NCBI GenBank assembly: GCA_949742895.1
Contig: CATJRT010000085.1
Span: forward strand, 1 to 5,834
Direction of reading: 5' to 3'
From: an uncultured Eubacteriales bacterium
GTDB taxonomy: Bacteria; Bacillota_A; Clostridia; Oscillospirales; Oscillospiraceae
DNA length: 5,834 nt
The stretch's first letter is position 1, and each line of letters begins with the position of its first letter. Of this stretch, positions 1 through 5,226 are shown in pieces. The position numbers and the translations under genes are program-made. Below the pieces are notes generated by a model. It had not been told where the DNA came from, did no database searches, and saw only the letters and a list, made by a program, of their open reading frames with translations.

Positions 1-356
1 GTCTTTCCTTGCAGATACAGCCAGCCGAACAGGGACTCCAGCGCTGTGGCGGCGTGGTACTCCCCCACGCTGGCCCCCTTGGGGACGGCGGCGGTGTGGG
101 TGTTGCGTCCCCGGCGGTACACCCCCTGCTCCTCCTCGGTGAGGACAGGCAGGATGGCGTGGGCCAGCTTGGCCTGGGCGGGGGCGGCCACGTATTTGAC
201 GGCGGCCTTGTGCAGCCCCGCGTTGGTGGCCTTGCCGTGGAGGCACAGCCAGGAACGCACCATCAGCTCGTACACGCCGTCCCCCAGATGGGCCAGCCCC
301 AGGGCGCTGATGCGGTCGATGGCGTCCTGTCCGGCGGACAGGTGAAAGTAATCCAT
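1..356 (-). CDS. mrnC: Mini-ribonuclease III (partial, C-terminus missing)
   Basis: Dimeric RNase III-type endonuclease without a dsRNA-binding domain. In Firmicutes it trims 23S rRNA precursor ends in the cytoplasm. The 118 visible residues start MDYFHLSAGQ and carry the family landmarks in order: LGDGVYE (residues 24-30, Asp26 the expected metal-binding acid), LHKAAVKYVAAPAQA (48-62), LTEEEQGVYRRGRN (72-85), a PKGAS segment (92-96) and ALESLFGWLYLQG (105-117, Glu107 the second expected metal ligand). Mini-III proteins are usually about 130-145 residues, so only a short C-terminal tail lies beyond the window. The ATG at 354-356 is chosen because GGAG sits 9 nt upstream (366-369) and a promoter lies just before that. 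The gene often sits after cysS in Firmicutes, but here the upstream neighbour is the M56 protease gene with its own terminator. Identification is from recalled family motifs, with no database search. Confidence 0.92.
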   Translation of the reverse strand, partial: MDYFHLSAGQDAIDRISALGLAHLGDGVYELMVRSWLCLHGKATNAGLHKAAVKYVAAPAQAKLAHAILPVLTEEEQGVYRRGRNTHTAAVPKGASVGEYHAATALESLFGWLYLQGK

Positions 357-394
357 AGGATGATTCTCCGTTCTTGTAGGGTGTCTAAAGAGGG

Positions 395-423
395 ATTATA
401 CCGCATATCCCCGGAAAATACAA
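395..423 (-). promoter_or_regulatory. Promoter of mrnC
   Basis: On the minus strand, a perfect TATAAT -10 box (395-400) lies 17 nt from TTGTAT (418-423), a 3-of-6 match to the -35 consensus. Transcription would begin near 388, giving a leader of about 32 nt. The -35 box directly abuts the hairpin of the upstream gene's terminator and lies within its T-rich tract. Confidence 0.7.
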
Positions 424-447
424 GGGGGCGGGCCGAAGCCCGCCCCC
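413..447 (-). terminator. Intrinsic terminator of the M56 protease gene
   Basis: Perfect 10-bp stem: GGGGGCGGGC (424-433) pairs with GCCCGCCCCC (438-447). Read on the minus strand the loop is TTCG closed by C-G, the very stable UUCG tetraloop. It is followed by TTGTATTTTCC, an interrupted T-tract. The hairpin begins 8 nt after the stop codon of the M56 gene. Confidence 0.88.
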
Positions 448-455
448 GCTGGGGT

Positions 456-3400
456 CTATTCGCCGTAGACGATCATCTTGGTTTCGCCGTAATTGGTCAT
501 ATAGACGGTCTGTCCGCCGCCCGCAGCGTCCAGCTTGTAGAACACGAACTTGTTGATATGGGTTTGCGGGTCATAATATTGGGCCACCCGGTCGTAGTCC
601 ACCGTCACCTCCTGCGCCACATACTCGACAGTGGGCAGCGCATCCATGTCATAGGGCTGGGAGTGGACGAAGCCGCTCTCCTTCACCCCCGGCTGGCCGG
701 TGTGGAGCGCCCGTTCCTCCTCCCAGGAAAAGACGTTTTCGGTGAAGAAGCCCTGCCCTGTGGCCAGATTACACAGGCCCCAGCAGCCCAAGGTGCTGTC
801 AGGGGTCCAGTCCCGCCGGTCCGGCCACCAGTGCCAGAACTGGTACATGGTAGAATTGTAATCTTCGTTGCCGCTGTTTGCGCCGTACAGCTCGTCGCCG
901 GGGGCGTAGCCCTTGGCGGCGGGGGCGTAGAGCGTGAACTGCGCCCCCGGCTCCAGCGCGCCCCCGTCCTTGCCGTCGAAGCCGTAGGGGTCGCTGGAGA
1001 TAAACTGAATGTTATGGCCGTCTACCTGCTCGATCCACTTCTCACCCACGGGATGGCCGGTGTCGATGACCAGCTCCTTCAGCGTTAGCGACCAGGAATT
1101 GTCGCTGAGCTGGGTGAAGTCCCCGAAGCGGCCATGGAACTGGCAGACGTACCGGGTGGGCGGAGAGCCGCCCATGTCAGAGTCGGAATAATCCCCGGTG
1201 AAGGTGCCGTCCGGGTTCAGGGTGAGGTAGGTGCGCCAGCCCCCCGCGCCGCTTAAAAACTCCATTTCCAGGGGGACGGCAAAGGGCAGGCTGTCCACCG
1301 GGGCGACAGGGTAGCGGCAGATGGGTTCGCCGCTGTCGTACCAGTACTGTTCTCCCGCCGTCATGATCTGGGCCAGGGTCTGTCCTGCGGCGCTGAGGGC
1401 CTCGTCCGTCAGCAGGGCTTCTTCGCCCAGCTCATCATGTATTCCGCGCTCCAGGACCCTGCTGTTGGCGATCTGTACGGAATAGGTGGCGGTGAGGTCC
1501 GGGATGCCATCACCGTCCGGCCCAAAGCAAAGAAAGCTGACGGCGATGGTAGATTGGTCCGTATTGGCCCACCAGGCAGAGCCTTTGATATGGCGGTCCT
1601 TAAAATAGCTGCCCAGGAAAGCCGCATCTTCAAAATTCAGAAGACCAAGGTCGTGGATGCCGTTTTTGGACTGTCCGGGGGGATACCAGGTCAGCCCCTC
1701 CGCCTCCAGCCCCCGGACGGCAAAGCCGTAGTCCCACTCGCCGTAAGGGGTATCGTCCATTTCAAAGGTGAGCTTCCCAGCCAGCTCGTTTTCACGGCTG
1801 TTCTGGGCACGCGTCAGGTCGAACTGCGCCTGCTCCTCCGCCGTGGCAAGGCGCAGTCCGGTGAGCTTTTCGTCCGTATACACGGCGATCAGCTCCACGG
1901 CCCCCTCCGGAAAGCCGTCCCCGATGTGCTCGGTGATCCAGGTGCCGGTCTCGTAGTCCATGATGCCCCGGACCACCCTGCCGTCGAACCACATGGTCAG
2001 GCCGTTGCCGTCCAGGTCGGGGTCGTCGAACTCCCAGGTGAGGCCGAAGGGGGCATAGGGGGCCAGGGTCTCGTCCCACAGGGCCTTGGTCTGGGCGGAG
2101 GACTCCCGCTCCAGCTCCTGGGACCAGTTCAGCCCGGAATTGTTGTAGTAGTCCTCCGCCGCCGTCAGCAGCTTGGCGGCGAGGCGGGCCAGGGCCACCG
2201 CCTCCTCGTCGGACAGCTCGGTGAAGTCGCCCGCTGAGCCGTAGGTGTTCCGTTCGGTGACGGTCCCGCCCTGCCCGGACAGGGCGACGGTGACGTCATA
2301 CCATTTCTGGTCAGACTGGCTGCTGACCATGGCCAGGAACCAGTTGTCCAGCCGGACGGCGGTGCGGGTCTCGTCCGTCCAGCAGGCGTTCAACAGGCCG
2401 CAGTCGGTGTAGTTCCTGGAATAGTCCGCGTTGCAGCGGGGGAAGGAAAGATATCCCAGCGGGTAGCGGTCGCCAGACCCGCTGGGCCACCAGAAGACGC
2501 GGTCGCCGGAGAAGGCGTCGCGGCCCATCTCGTGCCCGTTGACGGAACCCAGCAGCCGGATGTTGGGCAGGATCTGGTCCTCGCCGTCGGACGGCAGGAA
2601 CTCCAGCTCGGCGGACAGGTCGCTGAGGTCGATGGGTCCAGGGGTGGAGCCGGGGTTCCCGGCGGGGTCGGTGGACAGGGCGGTACACGCCGCCAGCACC
2701 GCCGCCAGGGCCAGCGCCATCACCCAGACGGCGGGCTTTTTGTAGTTCATCACGTTTTTGATGCGGCTCTGGGGGTCGCCGTCGCCAAAGGCCAGGGGAC
2801 CTGCTGGGAGCCGCCGCCCAGCCGACAGCCGCAGCAGGGAGGAGGAGTAGTCCGCCCGCACGTCCCGGTCCATCTTGCGCAGCACCGCCTCGTCGCAGGA
2901 CATCTCCATGTCCCGCCCCGCCAGCCGGAAGGCTACCCACACCAGGGGGTTGAACCAGTGGACGGCCAGCGCGGCGAAGGCCAGGGCCTTGACGATGTGG
3001 TCGAATCGGCGGATGTGGGTGCGCTCGTGGAGGAGGATATAGTCCCGCTCCGCCTCAGGTAGGTTGGAGGGCAGGTAGATGCGGGGCCGGAACAGCCCCA
3101 GCACGAAGGGGGTGGAGATGTGGTCGGCCAGCCACACGCCGTCCCCCTCGGGAACGGCTCCCACCAGCCGCTTGCGCAGGCGCAGCAGGGACAGAATGCT
3201 GTACGCAGCCATAGCCCCCACGCCGCACAGCCACACCGCCGCCGCGACGGCCACAGGGTCTGTAGATTTGGCCGGGGTGGAGGAAGGCGCAGTAGTCTGC
3301 GTGCTGTTGGGGACGGTGGGCGTACCGTCTGGGACGGTGAGCGCGGGGACGGGGTCAGCCGTCACCGGCTTGGGGGCGGCGTTGGGGACGTGGTTGGGAG

Positions 3401-3662
3401 TATAGTCCCAAACGCCTGGGATGCTGGGGGCGTTGGGCCGGACGGCCTGCTCCACCGCCGCCAGGGGCCGGGCGGTGGGGAGGAGGCTCAGGGGGCTTTC
3501 CAGCGTGATGGGGCACAGCAACCGGAACAGCACCACGGCCCACAGGGCGTAGGAAAACCGCCGGGGGGCTTTCCTGAGCAGAAAGCGGACACACAGCACC
3601 GCCAGGATGACGAAGCAGGCGGTGAGGCTCATGTTCAGCACGGTAGAAAATACGCGGGCCAT
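456..3662 (-). CDS. BlaR1/MecR1-family M56 membrane zinc metalloprotease with very large ectodomain
   Basis: Likely signal-transducing protease that senses an extracellular cue and triggers inactivation of the BlaI-type repressor encoded just upstream. The start MARVFSTVLN (1068 aa) is chosen because AAAGGAGG lies 7 nt before it and it begins one base after the repressor's stop. A 25-residue extension to an upstream ATG has no such site. Hydrophobic segments lie near residues 8-29, 36-54, 137-160, 227-248 and 311-330, with a Pro/Thr/Ser/Ala-rich linker at about 76-135. The zinc site is HERTH (212-216) with Glu253 in DMEMSCDEAV as probable third ligand, 37 residues after His216, the spacing I recall for S. 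aureus BlaR1. Residues 331-1068 should be outside. They contain two similar modules (about 350-512 and 627-779), a PFGLTW-type segment (538-612) and a GAGGW...DSDMG domain (about 795-930). No SxxK/SxN/KTG penicillin-binding set is evident. S. aureus BlaR1 is about 585 aa, so this sensor is different. M56 assignment is firm; ligand unknown. Confidence 0.9.
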   Translation of the reverse strand: MARVFSTVLNMSLTACFVILAVLCVRFLLRKAPRRFSYALWAVVLFRLLCPITLESPLSLLPTARPLAAVEQAVRPNAPSIPGVWDYTPNHVPNAAPKPVTADPVPALTVPDGTPTVPNSTQTTAPSSTPAKSTDPVAVAAAVWLCGVGAMAAYSILSLLRLRKRLVGAVPEGDGVWLADHISTPFVLGLFRPRIYLPSNLPEAERDYILLHERTHIRRFDHIVKALAFAALAVHWFNPLVWVAFRLAGRDMEMSCDEAVLRKMDRDVRADYSSSLLRLSAGRRLPAGPLAFGDGDPQSRIKNVMNYKKPAVWVMALALAAVLAACTALSTDPAGNPGSTPGPIDLSDLSAELEFLPSDGEDQILPNIRLLGSVNGHEMGRDAFSGDRVFWWPSGSGDRYPLGYLSFPRCNADYSRNYTDCGLLNACWTDETRTAVRLDNWFLAMVSSQSDQKWYDVTVALSGQGGTVTERNTYGSAGDFTELSDEEAVALARLAAKLLTAAEDYYNNSGLNWSQELERESSAQTKALWDETLAPYAPFGLTWEFDDPDLDGNGLTMWFDGRVVRGIMDYETGTWITEHIGDGFPEGAVELIAVYTDEKLTGLRLATAEEQAQFDLTRAQNSRENELAGKLTFEMDDTPYGEWDYGFAVRGLEAEGLTWYPPGQSKNGIHDLGLLNFEDAAFLGSYFKDRHIKGSAWWANTDQSTIAVSFLCFGPDGDGIPDLTATYSVQIANSRVLERGIHDELGEEALLTDEALSAAGQTLAQIMTAGEQYWYDSGEPICRYPVAPVDSLPFAVPLEMEFLSGAGGWRTYLTLNPDGTFTGDYSDSDMGGSPPTRYVCQFHGRFGDFTQLSDNSWSLTLKELVIDTGHPVGEKWIEQVDGHNIQFISSDPYGFDGKDGGALEPGAQFTLYAPAAKGYAPGDELYGANSGNEDYNSTMYQFWHWWPDRRDWTPDSTLGCWGLCNLATGQGFFTENVFSWEEERALHTGQPGVKESGFVHSQPYDMDALPTVEYVAQEVTVDYDRVAQYYDPQTHINKFVFYKLDAAGGGQTVYMTNYGETKMIVYGE
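1326..1784 (-). repeat. Ectodomain module, copy 2 (protein-level repeat)
   Basis: Residues about 627-779 of the M56 protein. Counterparts to copy 1: WYPPGQS then DLGLLNF, the strand AWWANTDQSTIAV, and the closing helix LTDEALSAAGQTLAQIMTA continuing to GEQYWYDSG. Order and spacing of these blocks match copy 1, suggesting an old internal duplication. A segment containing PFGLTW (538-543) lies between the two copies. Confidence 0.5.
2127..2615 (-). repeat. Ectodomain module, copy 1 (protein-level repeat)
   Basis: Residues about 350-512 of the M56 protein. Landmarks shared with copy 2: a W-W/Y-P-x-G turn followed by LGYLSF (here WWPSGSG then PLGYLSF), a Trp/Thr-rich strand (CWTDETRTAV), and a closing helix LSDEEAVALARLAAKLLTAA continuing to EDYYNNSG. 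The similarity is degenerate and visible only in protein. Boundaries are approximate. Confidence 0.5.
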
Positions 3663-3663
3663 G

Positions 3664-4023
3664 TCAGCCCCTCCTTTCGTCGATGAACTGCTGGAGTTGG
3701 TCGATTTCCTCGGCGGACAGCTCTCGCCGTCCGGCAAAGGCGGCCAGGAACCGGGGCAGGGAGCCGTCGAAGGACTCGGCCACGAACTCCTCGCTCTGCC
3801 GGGCGTAGAACTCCTCCCGGCTCATGCGGGCGGACACCACACCGCCCTCATTCTGAAAAATGCCCCGCTGGCACAGCCGCCGCAGGATGGTGTAGGTGGT
3901 GGACTTTTTCCAGCTCAGCTCCTCCTCGCACAGCTTGACGAGCTGGCTGGAGGACAGCGGCTGACGGTCCCAGATAAGGTTGGCGAAGCGGCTTTCCACT
4001 GCGCCCAGGGTGTATTCTGCCAT
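3664..4023 (-). CDS. BlaI/MecI/CopY-family winged-helix transcriptional repressor
   Basis: A 119-residue dimeric DNA-binding repressor, normal length for the family. The N-terminal winged helix-turn-helix spans about residues 5-70, with the recognition-helix region KKSTTYTILRRLCQRG (39-54), followed by a wing (NEGGVVSA) and a helical C-terminal dimerisation part (EFYARQSEEFVAESF onward, ending LSAEEIDQLQQFIDERRG). The C-terminal half aligns by eye with recalled S. aureus BlaI. The Asn-Phe bond cleaved during induction there corresponds to Ala95-Phe96 in FLAAFA here. The start ATG (4021-4023) is preceded by AAAGGAG 11 nt upstream. It is first in a two-gene operon with the M56 protease and probably autoregulated through the two TACA-N3-TGTA sites overlapping the promoter. 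CopY is less likely because no C-terminal CxCxxxxCxC metal motif is present. A specific name (blaI or mecI) is not justified without a beta-lactam gene. Confidence 0.93.
   Translation of the reverse strand: MAEYTLGAVESRFANLIWDRQPLSSSQLVKLCEEELSWKKSTTYTILRRLCQRGIFQNEGGVVSARMSREEFYARQSEEFVAESFDGSLPRFLAAFAGRRELSAEEIDQLQQFIDERRG
3670..3677 (-). promoter_or_regulatory. Ribosome binding site that fixes the M56 gene start
   Basis: AAAGGAGG on the minus strand, 7 nt before the ATG at 3660-3662 and embedded in the last codons of the repressor gene. The junction reads TGACATG, so the stop and the next start are separated by one base. This tight spacing implies one transcript and probable translational coupling. 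Confidence 0.9.
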
Positions 4024-4054
4024 AATTTGATGCGCTCCTTTCCCGGAGGGACGG

Positions 4055-4071
4055 GCCGGCAGGCCGCCGGC
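4055..4071. other. GC-rich hairpin in the repressor operon leader
   Basis: GCCGGC (4055-4060) and GCCGGC (4066-4071) form a 6-bp stem with a 5-nt loop in the roughly 80-nt leader, between the start-site operator and the ribosome binding site. No T-tract follows, so it is not a terminator. It may affect mRNA stability or have no role. Confidence 0.4.
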
Positions 4072-4088
4072 AATGGAAATTGATTGGT

Positions 4089-4101
4089 CTACAGCCTGTA
4101 G
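4089..4101. promoter_or_regulatory. Probable BlaI-type operator at the transcription start
   Basis: CTACAGCCTGTAG is a perfect 6-bp inverted repeat around a single C and contains the same TACA-N3-TGTA core as the neighbouring site. It lies immediately downstream of the predicted start point of the repressor operon. Confidence 0.78.
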
Positions 4102-4110
4102 TCTGAATAT

Positions 4111-4139
4111 AGTTTACAGCTTGTAGGCCAACTTGTCAA
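4111..4139 (-). promoter_or_regulatory. Promoter of the repressor-M56 protease operon
   Basis: Minus-strand perfect TTGACA (4134-4139), 17-nt spacer, then TAAACT (4111-4116), a 4-of-6 -10 box. Transcription should start near 4104, leaving a leader of about 80 nt. One operator overlaps the spacer and -10 box and another lies at the start site, so bound repressor would block RNA polymerase. Confidence 0.8.
4115..4125. promoter_or_regulatory. Probable BlaI-type operator overlapping the -10 region
   Basis: TACAGCTTGTA, an inverted repeat of the form TACA-N3-TGTA. TACA/TGTA half-sites are known for BlaI/MecI/CopY regulators. It covers the downstream part of the spacer and the edge of the -10 box. 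Its centre (4120) is 25 bp from the centre of the second site. Confidence 0.75.
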
Positions 4140-4150
4140 GGGGAAAATAC

Positions 4151-4193
4151 AAAAAATCCGGTCTGCCGGAGGATCGTGCTCGGCAGACCGGAT
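4151..4193 (-). terminator. Intrinsic terminator of the HELAH-protein gene
   Basis: Perfect 13-bp inverted repeat: ATCCGGTCTGCCG (4156-4168) and CGGCAGACCGGAT (4181-4193) with a 12-nt loop. On the minus strand the stem runs into TTTTTTG. The hairpin starts 3 nt after the TAG stop at 4197-4199. It ends about a dozen bases before the -35 box of the repressor operon, insulating the two units. Confidence 0.93.
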
Positions 4194-4196
4194 GCG

Positions 4197-4934
4197 CTAT
4201 TCGATTTGGAACCGCTGGGCCAGGGTGTGCCCGCCGGGGTGCTCATGCCAGTCCCGGTAAGCGTCAAACACCGCCCGTACGCCACCAGACCGCTCTGCCA
4301 GGCCGCAGATTGCCAAGAAGGCCCGGCGGTAGTCAAAGAAGATGCCGGCATAGTCCCGCCTATAAGTCTCCGCGCCGAACCGGCTCAGGGGATGTCCGCC
4401 ATACCGGGGCTCCAAAAGGTCCACCAGCAAATGGTCTGCCTCCGCCTGGGCATCGAACTCGGCGACGGACAAGAACCACTGGCGGCCGATGTATTCCACC
4501 ATGCCCTCCTCGAACCAGGTGGCGGTCTCATAATCCTCGTCAAAGAACAGTCCACTGTGGTGGGCCAGCTCGTGGCCCAATATGTGGAGGACATGGTTTG
4601 TTCCAAGACCCTGTACATAGTGTGCCCGCACCCTGCGGACCGCTTCGCTGTCCGGCAGGCCATCAAGCTGGGAGAGGTAGATGTCCCGCCAGTCCTCCAG
4701 CTCCGGGTCAAACATGATGCGGTAGTCGTTGGTGTAGGCGGGCAGGGAGATGCCGCTCACCAGCTCCGTAGCTATTTTTCGGGTGGCCCATACCACAGCC
4801 TGGGGCAGCTCCTCCACGGCGTACTCCTGCCGCAGGAAGCGGATATACTCCTCCGCCCGTGCCCAATTATCCTGTACAAACTGCTGCCGGACCGCCAGTT
4901 CCGCCGCCGTCTGCACAGCGTAAATGTGTTCCAT
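4197..4934 (-). CDS. Uncharacterised soluble protein with gluzincin-like HExxH zinc-protease site
   Basis: A 245-residue protein I cannot assign to a named family. The active-site signature is HELAH at residues 121-125, then WFEEGMVEYIG at 140-150. This is the gluzincin arrangement, in which the Glu before Gly (Glu143, 17 residues after His125) would be the third zinc ligand and Glu122 the catalytic base. The N-terminal 60 residues are helical and charged. There is no signal peptide or membrane segment, so it should be cytoplasmic. The C-terminal third (RRDYAGIFFDYRRAFLAICG, then VRAVFDAYRDWHEHPGG) looks helical. The start at MEHIYAVQ (ATG 4932-4934) is chosen because a TTGACA/TATGCT promoter lies about 45-70 bp upstream with a modest AGGGG site 8 nt before the ATG. 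A frame extension of 56 residues would cross that promoter and looks non-coding. It has its own terminator. Substrate is unknown; peptidase activity is inferred from the motif only. Confidence 0.82.
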   Translation of the reverse strand: MEHIYAVQTAAELAVRQQFVQDNWARAEEYIRFLRQEYAVEELPQAVVWATRKIATELVSGISLPAYTNDYRIMFDPELEDWRDIYLSQLDGLPDSEAVRRVRAHYVQGLGTNHVLHILGHELAHHSGLFFDEDYETATWFEEGMVEYIGRQWFLSVAEFDAQAEADHLLVDLLEPRYGGHPLSRFGAETYRRDYAGIFFDYRRAFLAICGLAERSGGVRAVFDAYRDWHEHPGGHTLAQRFQIE

Positions 4935-4977
4935 GGAGGCCACCCCTGGTTCTTGGTCAAAAAAACTGCTTTGGGAA

Positions 4978-5006
4978 AGCATAACGCTAAAATCATATCG
5001 TGTCAA
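4978..5006 (-). promoter_or_regulatory. Promoter of the HELAH-protein gene
   Basis: Minus-strand perfect TTGACA (5001-5006), exactly 17 nt, then TATGCT (4978-4983; 4 of 6 matches). Predicted start is near 4971, giving a leader of about 37 nt to the ATG at 4934. It decides against the longer reading frame beginning at 5102. Confidence 0.72.
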
Positions 5007-5065
5007 TAGAAATTTTGCGCGGGCAGAGTGTGCAGAGTGAAATATAAGCCGGTTATTCATCTTTG

Positions 5066-5083
5066 AATGAATGAATATTCGAA
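5066..5083. promoter_or_regulatory. Candidate ARG box (ArgR/AhrC operator)
   Basis: The core TGAATGAATATTCG (5068-5081) matches TGAAT-W4-ATTCA at 12 of 14 positions, the consensus I recall for arginine-repressor sites. TGAAT recurs in overlapping register at 5064, 5068 and 5072, and a 12-bp palindrome ATATTCGAATAT (5075-5086) overlaps it. It lies about 60 bp upstream of the argG -35 box, further than usual for direct repression. Confidence 0.45.
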
Positions 5084-5142
5084 TATGTGGAATATTACCC
5101 ATGGCAATGGGAAAGAAATCGGATAATTATGCAAAATATCGC

Positions 5143-5171
5143 TTGCAAAGGGACGGACATGGGAGTATACT
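5143..5171 (+). promoter_or_regulatory. Promoter of argG
   Basis: TTGCAA (5143-5148), a 17-nt spacer, then TATACT (5166-5171). Both boxes are good sigma-A matches (5 of 6 each). Transcription should begin near 5178, giving a leader of about 49 nt. Confidence 0.78.
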
Positions 5172-5176
5172 TTGTA

Positions 5177-5201
5177 AAACGGCGCGAATGTATTGCCGTT
5201 T
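5177..5201 (+). other. Inverted repeat in the argG leader
   Basis: AAACGGC (5177-5183) and GCCGTTT (5195-5201) form a perfect 7-bp stem with an 11-nt loop. The pairing can be extended by TTTG (5171-5174) with CAAA (5202-5205) across a 2-nt bulge. The hairpin occupies the 5' end of the predicted transcript and ends 12 nt before the GGAGGG ribosome binding site. It lacks a T-tract, so it is not a terminator. Confidence 0.45.
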
Positions 5202-5226
5202 CAAACCAAAAGCGGAGGGAATCACT

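Noticed and set aside
9..1088. 359-residue plus-strand open frame
   Set aside because: It runs antisense across mrnC, the mrnC promoter/terminator and the end of the M56 gene. Its Gly/Val/His-rich translation is typical of a GC-rich shadow frame and matches no family.
1437..2237. 266-residue plus-strand open frame
   Set aside because: Antisense to the M56 ectodomain, low-complexity Gly/Val/Leu composition and no ribosome binding site; a shadow frame.
2532..3686. Several plus-strand frames (for example 2532-3062 and 3120-3686) opposite the M56 protease domain
   Set aside because: They lie opposite a convincingly coding strand with membrane segments and a zinc site. Their translations are low-complexity Gly/Gln/His/Arg-rich.
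3663..3737. 25-residue N-terminal extension of the M56 protein
   Set aside because: It overlaps the repressor coding region and has no ribosome binding site, whereas the internal ATG has AAAGGAGG at 7 nt. The Ser-rich extension is an out-of-frame reading of the repressor gene.
456..4023. Classical beta-lactam resistance locus (blaZ-blaR1-blaI or mecA)
   Set aside because: No beta-lactamase or penicillin-binding protein gene is in the window, and the M56 ectodomain lacks penicillin-binding motifs.
4176..5009. 277-residue plus-strand frame
   Set aside because: Antisense to the HELAH protein. It begins inside the terminator hairpin and has no recognisable motif.
4935..5102. N-terminal extension of the HELAH protein to an ATG at 5102
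   Set aside because: It would run through a good TTGACA/TATGCT promoter and AT-rich intergenic DNA, and has no ribosome binding site. The extra residues look random.
5120..5145. Second ARG box close to the argG -35 region
   Set aside because: The best alignment (around ATGCAAAATATCGC) misses several conserved consensus positions, too weak to call.
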